Shown here one piece after another: positions 1 through 10,700 of a DNA stretch of 40,998 nt. The stretch is from Branchiostoma floridae (taxonomy: Eukaryota; Chordata; Leptocardii; Amphioxiformes; Branchiostomatidae). The notes below the pieces were generated by a model. That model saw only the letters and a list, made by a program, of their open reading frames with translations. It had not been told where the DNA came from and did not search any database. Each line of letters opens with the position of its first letter. The first letter of the stretch is position 1. The stretch is from assembly GCF_000003815.2 (NCBI RefSeq), contig NC_049985.1, forward strand, positions 603,953-644,950. The letters are read 5' to 3'. The position numbers were made by a program, and so were the translations under genes.

Positions 1-309
1 AGGTAACTTACAACAGCTGGCGCTTCTAAGGACGGAAAAAGTCCGTCGCCCTTCTTCTTCACATGGTGTTGAAGTAGCACAATATGTGTTCCTTTTAAGT
101 TCACGGGTAACTTACAACAGAGTTGTAGAACATGTTACACATAACCATGATCAAAACTGATCATGGCAGACATTGCAGAGAAGATCAATTTAATTATCTT
201 GTGCAGTCTTTGCACACAGACTAACGTTTAATAGACGTTGTTGCATTGTTACCATCTGGGTTTTTATCATACTATCCAGCTGGTCAGTATGCTGAAGCAT
301 ATGTGGTGT

Positions 310-475
310 GATCAATATGATGAGATATGTGATCAATATGATGAGACATGTGATGTGATCAATATGATGAGACATGTGATGTGATCAATATGATGAGGCA
401 TATGATGTGATCAATATGATGAGACATATGATGTGATCAATATGATGAGATATGTGATGTGATCAATATGATGGC
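310..475. repeat. 26-bp tandem repeat
   Basis: GATCAATATGATGA recurs at 310, 331, 357, 383, 409, 435 and 461. The spacing is 26 bp after a first 21-bp step, with small changes between copies. Confidence 0.92.
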
Positions 476-1630
476 ACGTGAAACTGGTGATGTTTTTCAT
501 ACTATGTCAACCCTTATAGTCTTGTTGGTGTCTGCAACATGACGAAGGCCCACAATGTACCTTGTCCTTCAGTGCTACTCTTGATGTCAGTTGATATTGA
601 CATATTGCAAGTACTTCTTGCTATTAATGTTTCTTAGTGAAATATACATGTACAAGTTCACACGTTAAGGGTGGAACTGTACTCATGTGTGAGTGTAAAA
701 AGTTCACTGTTAAATTAGGTGTTGGGGAACAATGCAAGTTATCACACACCTTTCTGAACTTCACTATCCCAAGCTTCCGGTAGGTGATTGGTGACAAGTG
801 AGCCATGCAATTTAGGCTCACAAGGCTGGCTTCTGGCAGCCTGCAATCCACTTGACTGGAAACATTAAAATGTGGTGTTGAGTTACCAAAATTGGTACTC
901 ACTTCGATTGTATTTGTAAAGATTGCCTTTACCACAGATGAAGCTCCTACTTGTTACAAGTTCAGTATGTTTGTTACACACGTTATGGGGATTCCGGAGG
1001 AATCTAACACAGTTGACTTCATGTTTTGCATGAACCACACCAATTCAAATGTATTATTGGTATGTTGGTACTCTTTGGTTTATTTAGAGCCACAGTTAGC
1101 TTGAATTTCAGTTATTGTTTCCTGTGGTCGATAGATGGCTTGGGCGCTCTTATATTGGCCCAGTCGTTCAACACATGCATGCTATACATTGCCTTACCTT
1201 ACATTGTACCCGTTACAATTGTTGTGCAATAAACATTGATTTGTTTTATTGTTATAGGCTGTTCTTTCACGAGGATCAGCCACTTCATCTAATGGGTTTC
1301 TCCCCTCTATGAAGGGAAACAAGAGGTTTGTGTTTTTCTCCTCAAAGGTCACTTGAGGATGTCTCCTTCCCCTTGGGAAAAGGGGGGGGGGGGTAAGTTG
1401 ACGGGACTGGACAATGTTTACCAAGTCCTAAGGATTAATGCTTTTTCAGTGTTTGTTCATCAGGCACTCAGTGTTATCTAACAGTTATACTGGTAGGACA
1501 TTAGGTCACGAGAACTGACCTTCTTAGACTATAACTGATACTTCAGTTGATACCTGTGCTGTCCAGATACAGCTTTGGAGTCTGCATATTGTACTCTCCC
1601 TGAACAAGGTCGAGTCAATGAGGTATAATT

Positions 1631-1994
1631 GGGGGTTATGCTAAGATGTACTTACCATCTACAGTATAATCTGAATTATACCTCATACGAGACCTTGTTC
1701 AGGTATATCTTCCCACCCTCAGTAACTTATGTTCAGCTGCAGGGATTTAGTGAACATTACCCACCCATGGACAGCACAGACTTATTTATCTACTCTCGCA
1801 CTCAGTCAATGATGATTGGGAAGGGGCGTCATCACGTGAGGTCCCATCATGCTTTGCTTTTCTTTTCTTTGTATGTGTGCACCATCTAGCGATTCCCAGG
1901 AATACTGCATATTGTACTCTCCCTGAACAAGGTCTCGTATGAGGTATAATTCAGATTATACTGTAGATGGTAAGTACATCTTAGCATAACCCCC
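1631..1994. repeat. Long inverted repeat with 73-bp arms
   Basis: Arm 1631-1703 is the reverse complement of 1922-1994 with no mismatch that I found, with a 218-bp spacer. In addition, the segment starting GCATATTGTACTCTCCCTGA near 1580 repeats directly near 1906. This looks like a foldback or rearranged mobile element. Confidence 0.85.
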
Positions 1995-2148
1995 AAATAT
2001 AGACAAATCATGGCCACGACAATTCTAGGCATATATTCTTTATCTCTAGTTTCCTAATCCTGATGGTTCAAACTTAAAGGTAACGGATTTTTTTTTTACA
2101 TTAGTAAGTCACTGCATTTAACACTTAACGTTGTTGCTTCATTGGCAG

Positions 2149-2596
2149 GTTCTACCCCGAGTTCCTTTGGGACTTCTTCACTCTGGAACTGAAAATGTTC
2201 ATGGTGTGCATTGGTGACCAGACTGGCCAGGATACGGTAAGTACCTGCAGTTCTACAGGGCTGAAAATGTTCATGGTGTGCATTGGTGACCAGACTGGCC
2301 AGGATACGGTAAGTACCTGCAGTTCTACAGGGCTGAAAATGTTCATGGTGTGCATTGGTGACCAGACCGGCCAGGATACGGTAAGTACATGCAGTTCTAC
2401 AGGGCTGAAAATGTTCATGGTGTGCATTGGTGACCAGACCGGCCAGGATACGGTAAGTACCTGCAGTTCTACAGGGCTGAAAATGTTCATGGTGTGCATT
2501 GGTGACCAGACCGGCCAGGATACGGTAAGTACATGCAGTTCTACAAGGCTGAAAATGTTCATGGTGTGCATTGGTGACCAGACCGGCCAGGATACG
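2149..2596 (+). CDS. Exon of gene 1 with six tandem copies of its 3' end and 5' splice site
   Basis: The acceptor is at 2147-2148. The exon may end at 2236 or at any of five further identical donors (ACG|GTAAGTAC) spaced 72 bp apart, the last at 2596. All three exon joins tested downstream keep the same frame whichever donor is used, because 72 is divisible by 3 and the repeat is open in the coding frame. Read-through adds 24-residue units containing VSTCSSTGLK and MFMVCIGDQTGQDT. Confidence 0.6.
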
Positions 2597-5500
2597 GTAA
2601 GTACATGAGTACATGCAGTTCTTCAGGGTGTAGAAGCAGATCTTGCGTGGCATAAGACAGTATCATAAGCTGGGGAAGGAGTTTAGCCGGCAGAGGAGTA
2701 AATTGGCCACGCGAAGACAGAAGTTACAATTGATCAATCAACCCCTGAATGTATTTTTCCGTATAGCAACCACCATGAGCACTTGAGAGTACAGTCTTTT
2801 TTATATCTGTCTGTCTGCCTGTGTGTATTTTGGCACTTCAGTTTCTGCATGCTTCGCCAGAGGGCGTGAAGTCTGCCATCTCTGATTGACCTATTGTTTC
2901 CACCTGTAGGGTTGCCTGGCGGTTACCAAGGACAACCGTTACATCGCCCACCTGGAGAACGACTTCGCGTACCAGTACGTGGACGGCAGCGGCGTTACTC
3001 AGCACCTCAACATCAGCGACATCCATGTGAGTAGTAGTTAGTAGAATCCAGTATTGGATTGTACAGTAGAAGCCGCTTAAATGCATGGCCTAGTTGCCAG
3101 GGAATTTCGTGCAATTAACCGGCTGGTGCAATGATGCAAAGTGATTTAGGGATTTGGGGATTCCGTGCAGTTAACAGAAGTGTGCGTTAATCCGCTGTGC
3201 ATTTGACTGGCTTCTACTGTACTGCTGCTGGGTTCCCTAACAGAGGGGTAGGCAGCAGTCGGCTAGTCTTGGCACGCACTCCCAAGGTCTGTCCAGCTGG
3301 TTCACACTGGTCTCGGAGGCCGCATGCTTTGATGTCCTTCTCTCCAAGATTTCCTTGGTCTACCATGACCTCAGCTGCCTGGTAACTGTAACATGTGCAT
3401 ACCACCGAGTCGTCGTAATCGTGAGTCTTATCCCTCCTAGGCCACACCAATAAGGAGGTTCACAGTTCTCAGTACGCATTCTCAGGTCAAAGGTGAAGGC
3501 ACCTGAGACATAGAAAACACGTCTGGATGTGGAATATTCGAATGGAAAGTCATCTGTGTTGGTAGCGTCCGTATTTTTGAAATTTGAGGTTTGTTCCAAT
3601 AAAAAGGAAGCACTCACTGATTTTTCGGTCTATGTCACAACCCTTTGTCAGATCTTTTATCAAATACACTTTGTGGAAACCGGAAGCGAAATGACGTCAG
3701 GAGGGAATCAATGTTTCACCTTTGACCTTGTGCATGTTTACGTAGAATCGTCAACTTCGACCTCTGGTTTTTCAGATTCTGCAGGCCATTAAGCAATGTG
3801 GGTGAAAAGCATTAAAATGTTAAATTGGTGTGACCTAAAGGGGGTTTTGTGTTGTTAACTCAGATAAAGGGGCAGGGTCCTGCTCAAAGTACAGGTGGTG
3901 GTAGCAGTGAAGAGGACATTGGTGCTTCTAGTTATACTGAAGAGGTGAAGACTTGACTTACATGCTCATAGCTTTATACTCAACTTTATAGTACACTGTT
4001 AGTTATCTGAAACTTAGGGCACAACCCGCCTTACGTGCAATTTGTCCGTACGTTTTTTAAGGCCACGTCCGCCACGTTTTTCTGAAAACGTTCAGGCTGT
4101 ACAGGGCAGGCGCGTACGGGGGGCGAATCCGCAGCCCGATGGCACACAAAGTTTTGCCTGCACGTAAAGTTCTACGGCGTGTCTGCGTGCTCCAAAATCC
4201 GTCGGATTCCGTACGGGCTCGTACGGAGGCCGTACTTTAACACCAACGGATCCCAAAAGATTGCCCATGTATTGGCACGTAGACAAGCACATATTTGCAC
4301 GTTCGGCGGGTTGTGCCCTTAGTTTTATCAAAGGCGCCAAAGTCTAATAAAAGCAATGACATCCAAATCTCTATTGTTGCATGCCTCAGGACGCCGAGTG
4401 GGATCCTGTAAACCCCCAACAGAGCCTCAACAGCCACGCTTACGACTCCACCAACAACCTTTACCACATGGACTTCACCAACACCGCTCTGTCGTTCGAG
4501 AGGAACTCCTACACCATCACTACCGTAAGTGGTTTAAGCTTAACATCCGTTTTTTCCGGTGTACCGAAAGTGCGAAATGGAATGAAATGGAACGAAATTG
4601 AACGGAAAGTTTAGTACATAAAATGCGAAGTGGAACGAAACGAACGAAATGGAAAACAATGGAATGTACATTTCACACTTTCTGTACTTACCTTTCTGTT
4701 CCATTTTGTTCCATTTCTCCTTTTCGGTGCGAGCGTTTCCTCACTACTAATATCCTTTCCGGTGTGAGTACTTCCAAACCTACAGTCCTATGGTCGCACC
4801 TGGGGCAATGACTGTCGTATTGAGGTCACCTGAGTTATTGACCCTTTCCATTAGTTTGCATGTCGGATGACCGACACAATTATTTCACACGCCAGGATTA
4901 CAGCCCCCGATCCCTCGTGTGTGCATAGCGAAGGAGAGAGGAGTCATTTTTACCAAGTTTTACAGTCAAATGTGGTCCAAGTTAACAGAGGCATTAGTGC
5001 TGTTTACACGAAGATAGGATTTTAAAATGCCAGTAGAAGTCCATCCAAGATATTTCTTTGGACCATTGTTTTGAGTATTGGCCCTTTACAACCTCTCCAG
5101 GTTCAGGTTCGGACCTGGATCTGATCCTTTGGACATGGACCGTCTCTGTGCCTGAATTTTCTGTACCGGTACCCACCCCTTTTTGTAACGTTACCTGTTT
5201 TCACCTGCACAGGTGTACCGACTGATCGAGAAGCCGGGTAGAAAGAAGCGAGACGTCATCGACGAAACCGATATTGTCCTGAACGGTCACGTGGTCAAGC
5301 GTGACATCATGACCAGTGCCACCCTGCCGCAAGGTACCCGGATGTTGGAAACTCCCATTTCTTTGCATGTTTGTAGACAGTTACATGTTTACGTGTTATA
5401 AGAAATAGGAATTACTCAAGAAAACCTCTGTTCTGTTGCCAACATCGCTGTAAATACTCACAGATTGCCAACTTTAGATTTGTGCTAAAATTTAGCCAAA

Positions 5501-6214
5501 ATAGGTTTAATATTTTACCCGCCTGGCCCATGTGAACACCTTCTGATGATCTCTTGGATATGTTTTATTATTTAAACTTGAGAAGAATCCTGTCAACTGT
5601 TGAGTCCTGTCCACAAAGACCAGATTTTATTAGTGGTCTTCTTGGGCAGTTTTGACTGTAGTAGTATCCAGCTAGCTCTCGCGTAAACAACACCGAATTG
5701 ACAACTGTTATGGATGTTTTACATTCCTTTGCGTTTGGGAACGCATTGTAAATATTTTGCATAAAGCTGACTGTACATATGTAAATACTTGACGTCTTGT
5801 GACTGCATCTGAACTGTGAGCAGAGACACCTGTCCTGCAGTACAATGTGAACCAGTCAGAATTGCCCTGAAGAAGGTGACAGACGGTTACCGAAATGTCG
5901 GTGAGAATAAAGCATTGTTTGTGTAAAAAGACTTAATTTATTCAACACCGAATCGTCTCCCCCCAGGAAACCACATTGCGTTCGAGTTCCTGGGCTGTCC
6001 CGAAGGATCCAAGTACGACGAAGATTCCCGCCACTGCGCATGCACGTCCGACAACCACCTGTACAGCAGGGACAGCTTCCAGTGCGAGCCGATCGCTGTC
6101 AAATCTGACGATCACACCCCGACAAAGGACAGCGGAGCCCCTCAGGTCTTCGCCAACCTGCTCCCAATAACTTCCCTCGTTCTTATATGGATGTTGTACC
6201 TTTTTCAGGAGTGA
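2149..6214 (+). CDS. 3' part of a gene for a secreted, probably GPI-anchored protein of unknown family
   Basis: Five exons join in frame: 2149-2236 (or to a later copy of the same donor, up to 2596), 2910-3026, 4390-4524, 5213-5333 and 5967-6214 (TGA 6212-6214). Each has AG/GT boundaries with matching phases. The 5' exons lie outside the window or were not found; the first visible exon starts inside a codon. The protein reads FYPEFLWDFF..., then NRYIAHLENDFAYQYVDG, then SFERNSYTITTVYRLIEK, then PGRKKRDVIDETD with a furin-type RKKR site and a second basic site (VVKR). The last exon has a short Cys-rich segment (GCPEGSKYD, CACTSDNHLY, FQCEP) and ends in a hydrophobic tail (LLPITSLVLIWMLYLF) with only QE after it, as in GPI-attachment signals. 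I do not recognise the family. Secretion, cleavage and GPI anchoring are inferred from motifs; the splice model is read from the sequence. Confidence 0.7.
2189..2620 (+). repeat. 72-bp minisatellite, six copies, spanning an exon/intron boundary
   Basis: Copies of GAAAATGTTCATGGTGTGCA begin at 2191, 2263, 2335, 2407, 2479 and 2551, exactly 72 bp apart. Each unit joins 48 bp of exon end to 24 bp of intron start. The units differ at a few positions only (ACTGG/ACCGG, ACCTGC/ACATGC), which suggests recent expansion or homogenisation. Confidence 0.95.
3061..3222. mobile_element. MITE with mariner-like inverted ends
   Basis: The ends GTACAGTAGAAGCC (3061-3074) and GGCTTCTACTGTAC (3209-3222) are perfect inverted copies. 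The TA at each outer edge of CAGTAGAAGCC fits a TA target duplication of Tc1/mariner-type elements. It lies in the intron after exon 2910-3026. Confidence 0.75.
4017..4318. mobile_element. 302-bp MITE with TTA target duplication
   Basis: Inverted ends GGGCACAACCCGCC and GGCGGGTTGTGCCC are flanked by TTA on both sides (4014-4016, 4319-4321). A 3-bp TTA/TWA duplication fits the PIF/Harbinger superfamily. No transposase frame is present. Confidence 0.78.
4540..4730. repeat. Imperfect inverted repeat rich in GGAACGAAATGGA-type motifs
   Basis: The left half is rich in GGAACGAAA/GGAATGAAAT and the right half in TTCCATTT/TGTTCCATTT, giving a loose foldback in the intron after exon 4390-4524. Confidence 0.5.
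5026..5184 (-). repeat. Copy of an interspersed repeat with a GGTCC-rich palindrome
   Basis: Matches, in inverted orientation, the repeats at 15403-15600 and 30610-30815. Shared parts include GGTACCGGTACAGAAAATTC, the CAGGTTCAGGTTCGGACCTG block and CAATGGTCC. Confidence 0.75.
5867..5900 (+). ncRNA. Hammerhead-ribozyme-like motif in a mobile-element remnant
   Basis: CTGAAGA (5867-5873) matches the CUGANGA core. A stem of GGTGAC/GTTACC (5875-5880 with 5886-5891) follows, then GAAA (5892-5895). This is the order of a hammerhead core. A clear cleavage triplet and stems I and III were not established, so activity is unknown. Confidence 0.35.
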
Positions 6215-6650
6215 GGCATGATCGTTTAAGGCTTGGTTACTTGTGAAATGCATAAGGAACTTTGTAGACTAACGTTCTCAAACAAAAGTCTGACGATCGC
6301 ACCCCGACAAAGGACAGCGGAGCACCTCATGCCCTCGCCAACCTGCCCCCAATAACTTCCCTCGTTCTTATATGGATGTTGTATCTTTATAACGAGTGAA
6401 GCATGGTGTTTCAAGCCTCGATGACTTGTGAAATGCATAAGAAACTTTGTAGACTAACGTTCTCAAACAAAAGTCTGACGATCGCACCCCGACAAAGGAC
6501 AACTGAGCACCTCGTCAACCTGCCCCCAATAAGTTCCCTCGTTCTTATGTGGATGTTGTATCTTTATAACGAGTGAGGAATGATCTTGCAAGGCTAAATG
6601 CGTGAGAAATTGATTTTGTAAACCCTCATGTCCTCGAACAAAGTAAAATG
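6104..6650 (+). repeat. 185-bp tandem repeat, three copies, covering the end of the coding region and the 3' UTR
   Basis: TCTGACGATC recurs at 6104, 6289 and 6474, a 185-bp period. Copy 1 is the end of the last coding exon of gene 1 plus its early 3' UTR. Copy 2 still has an open frame through the hydrophobic tail and a stop. Copy 3 has an early stop (GACAACTGA) and diverges towards its end. Confidence 0.93.
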
Positions 6651-7020
6651 GAGCAACCAAAGATTTTGTTTAGCTACATTCAATAGTCTCTTGTAACCAT
6701 AGTTTGTCTTTACGATGGGTAAAGTAGAGTTAAACAAGATTCTATGACTTCTGTTATACATCTACGAAACTGTCTGTTCTATGCAAAATTATATCCTTTA
6801 AATATTGATACAAACGCTGTTTAAAACGTAAATATCTTTGATGGTAAGAACAAGGTACAACCTGGCAAAAAATCAACAAAAGTTCCTGCGACTCGTGAAA
6901 TGTATTGTAATCTGTGTTTTTTTTTTGTAAACTACAGACTTAGAAAAAAAAATATATATATAAAAAATACTATTTCAGTCTGTTACTTGTGAAATGAAAT
7001 TTACAGAAATATTATATGCA

Positions 7021-7026
7021 AATAAA
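7021..7026 (+). promoter_or_regulatory. Probable poly(A) signal of gene 1
   Basis: AATAAA lies about 810 bp after the gene 1 stop codon, in AT-rich DNA, and before the convergent minus-strand gene. The 3' UTR would contain the two extra 185-bp copies. The actual cleavage site was not determined. Confidence 0.45.
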
Positions 7027-7768
7027 TTTGAATCTTTATATGAAGAGAATTTAAGGAGTCATATGGTGAAATATTGATGGCAAATATAGACAGATTAATG
7101 ATGTATCAAACGTGTGTCCTGGACCTTCTTTTGTCAAATCGTTAGACGAAGGGGATGCTTCTGTTGTTAAATGGCAATGAACTTTGTTGTCACAACTGTT
7201 ATGTACTTTCTGAAATACCCCAGATGAACCCATCAGGGTCAAAACAGGGGGTGGGAAATGCAGTACTCTCCATTTGATGGATATGTAACATACTGACAAT
7301 GTAGATATGTTCGCGGTGGTTTTATGTTCGCGATTTTCGCGGAGGCTGCCAAACCAACTAAAAACTGTTATATTGCGAACTCTCCATTTTCCCGCTACCG
7401 TGAAATCAAATTCCCGCCAACTTAAATGCATTAAGAGTACATGGTGCTATTCTTGATATTCTTTACTTTTTCTTTTAAGGCAGTAGAGGGCGAATTTACC
7501 CACATCTTTCATAATATACTATTAGTTGAAAATTACTACACATACACTGGTAAATAATTCCCTGGCCAATTTCCTGATATTTTGCCGAATTCGACGATCC
7601 CCGTACCCCGTAGGAAAGCCTGGTGGAGGCTAGGACTTTCCCACGACAGCTTTTATGACACGTTATACGCCACCTCTATTCAAACTTCGTCTTCGTTACC
7701 CTCTAAAAACCCCATTGGGGTGTCGCTGAGGGGGTTAAAACTGGACTGACATTAGACATAGAACAAGT

Positions 7769-10700
7769 TCATCTCATGGGTTCGATTTTGGTACTCGCTT
7801 TCCTTGGAACAAGGCACATCGTCGCCAGCCAAAGCCAGCACTTCGACTTCCCTGTTCGGCGGACGAATTTTCTGCACCGTTTCGCTCCAAGCTGAGCAAT
7901 GAAGACCGACTCCGTTACCGGGCTAACGCTGAACATGTGCGGTATCACCGGGATCGGCATGTGCAAAATGTCAATCAACTCGTAGTTGCCAAGGAAACCG
8001 AGCATGCTCGGAGACTTCAGCATCAAGAGGTTGCCGACCAATTCTTGAAGGACAAAGACACGGAATTTGTCTGTGCTGAATCTGCAAGTTTAAAGTTTAA
8101 AGATTTGTTATTTATAAATTCTTATTCTTTTTCATTCCAACAATTAGCTTTAACATTCCAACATTTAGTCCTTAACTCCAAAGGGGAGTGTTATTTTGCA
8201 ATAAACATCAATTTCAGAAAGTAATAAATCCATCTTCTGTGCAGTATACGATAAGGTGCATAAAAAGCATTCAGTATTCTTCAACTACCCTCTTGTTATT
8301 AGTCAGGTCCTGCGTCATCTAGAGAAAGGCCAGAGGGACTACTTAAAACTTTGGTAACTTACATCTTTTTGTATTTAGAAAAAAAAAATCGTTCATGTTT
8401 TCAAACAATCACCTGACTGCGTAAACGTCCTCGCCGAAGGTCCACTCGCCGACGTAGCTGCCCGTTTGCCCGTTGAAGACCTGGACCCGCTGGTTCCTCC
8501 TGTCCGCCACCCACACCTGCCCGAACCTGTCCACGTCCACACTGTGCGGCACCCGGAACTGACCCGGCCCCGACCCTTCCTCGCCTACACTCCACAGCAG
8601 CTGGCGGTCTGAGGGAATTGGGAAGAAAAAAATTTTAAATTGAGAAGTTTTCCTTCTTTTTTTCATTTAGCTATACCGCAATTTAAATATTATTACGCTC
8701 TAAAGGCTGAATAATTGACGTTATACCACCACACAGTAAATTTCATCCCTCGTTGACTTTCACGAGGCGTTTTTAATGTGTTTACTGCTTCGGAGCACCG
8801 GACGAAGTACTTCCGAACTTTTAGCGGTTCCTATGCCCATCAGAGAAGTATACGCTAAGGAAGTACCTTACCTAATCTGGCTCACTTCTGTGAGTCAGTC
8901 GCTGGAGTAACAACTTCTATCATAACCAGGGCTCTAGCCAGCGTCCGTTTTTCCGTCAATTGACGGAAATGTGCTGCGTCTGACGGAAAAATTTTAAAAC
9001 CAATCCGTCAACCTTGACGGACAAAAATCCTTGGTGGAAGCTACAGGCGGCTTGGGGACGCCGTCCACGGCCGTAAAAGCCACACACTGTTTGTTTTGCT
9101 ATTGTTATGATTGTTGACAATGTGTGTCGGCGCCTTTTCGCATACGATAATCTCATTAAAACCCGTTTTTCAAGGTCTCAGTTCAGTCCTTCTAATTAAT
9201 TTTTGCGGTTTTCGCGACGATTGTAATTGGCTGACGGAAAAAAATTTCGAGCTGGCTAAAGCCCTGATCATAACCTTCAAAAGGCTTCTGTCACGGTAGC
9301 TGACGGCCGTATGGAGCACTATAGACATTAAATGAAGACACAATTGCAAACAAAACAAAAACAAAATAATCACGTACCTGCTGACAGCTTCAGGAGCCGA
9401 TGGTTGATCCCGTCGTCCCCGTCAACGACGAACATGTCTCCCGCACAGCTGAACGCCACGTCCGAGACTTGGTCAAACTGTAGCGGGTCAAGGTCAGAGC
9501 CTCCCTTCCCAGGCATGCCGAGTGTCACCTTAAGGTTGCCATGGCGATCAAACATCTTTAAGGAGCAACCGTGGGGTCCTGAGAAAAGGTAAGAAGTAAG
9601 AAGTTGCATTGAATGCAAGTAGACAAGCGGCACCTTAAAGAGGGTATAGGGGGTGTCACTATCTCAAACCTGTTTTAACTGTGCCTTGTCACATGATAAT
9701 CAATACCATCGGGCACGTGACAAGAGAACTCCAAGACGAGATCTACCGTGGTGAAAAAGAGCCAGAGTGCACCTCAAAAGCTCCCCAAGTAGCAAGCATT
9801 ATTGGATGAAATTGTTTAAATATTCGTCAAAAGTAGTCAATGCATTGAATGTAGTATAACGTTAGATAGATTAAAATATCATTACTTAAAATCATCCTGG
9901 AAACACCCGAATGGCAGTGGACCAATCCTGTCGAACAAATAGAACCCTCTATTCTATTTCCAACGCCTCCGTGGTAAAAAAAAACAGCTCTAGTAGGACC
10001 GAACTGGCCGCCCGCTACTTAACACTGAAATGGCCAAATAAAATTGCTATGGCTTCTCTGTTGAAGACTACACCGACTGAGTTGATCTCGCTGACCTGTT
10101 CTGTCCTACTAGCGCTGTTTTTGACGTTCGAAATAAAGCCACGATCGAACAGGGGGAGGGGCTTCAGGATTGGCCCATTCCCAGTGTAGCTGTGTAGCTG
10201 AATGGCGTGCCATACCCTTTTGAAATATCAGTGAGACATTCTTGATACCTTGCCCGGTGTCGGTGACCCAAACCTCCGCCGACTCCACCCCTCCGCCGAT
10301 AGGTACATGCACTCTTAGCCCATGTGGAGTGTCAAGCTTGTCGGTCTTCCAGCAGCGGAGGAACGTCCCGTCTTCTGAATACACCATCACCTTTTCTTCC
10401 TCACTCCTCTGAAAAATAATTAAAGATAAAAAAGATGATCAAGTTCTTGTTTTACCATGCTGTAATCGTACAAAGCAGCTGCAAAATGAGCAAATTACGT
10501 TATATCCCGTATAGTCTAGGCGATTGGTGCAAAACACAGCTAAAATTGCTCAAAATGTGATAAAAGCATGAATTTTGGTATGATGATTCCTGAGTGTGTA
10601 CTTTTAAGTTAAATGTTAATTTTTTTAAAACATTTTCAGGGGTGGAGAAAATTCAAAATGCATGTTTCTTCGCAACGGTTGTTAGGAAAGAAATCATTTC

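Larger units (their letters stand above)
1..2148. other. Intronic or intergenic DNA upstream of the first visible exon of gene 1
   Basis: No exon could be supported here. The stretch holds the 26-bp tandem repeat, a G13 run near 1382 and a 73-bp inverted repeat (1631-1994). If gene 1 starts upstream of the window, this is intron. Confidence 0.5.

Noticed and set aside
310-475. 26-bp repeat considered as a CRISPR array.
   Set aside because: The units are head-to-tail without unique spacers, and the genome is eukaryotic.
2096-2653. Long minus-strand frames with a repeated 24-residue unit at the 72-bp minisatellite.
   Set aside because: A 72-bp period keeps all frames open. The plus frame alone joins in phase to the flanking exons.
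7555-7749. Plus-strand frame with PRRKAWWRLGLSHDSF, considered as a transposon protein.
   Set aside because: No family match, it ends quickly, and it lies just past the end of the NHLRC3-like coding region.
7738-8224. A plus-strand open frame (FGTRFPWNKAHRRQPK..., later RYRANAEHVRYHRDRHV) that looks protein-like and is followed by AATAAA.
   Set aside because: The opposite strand is the last exon of the NHLRC3-like gene, with matching splice phase and clear similarity (FIAQLGAKRCRKFV). The plus frame is its shadow.
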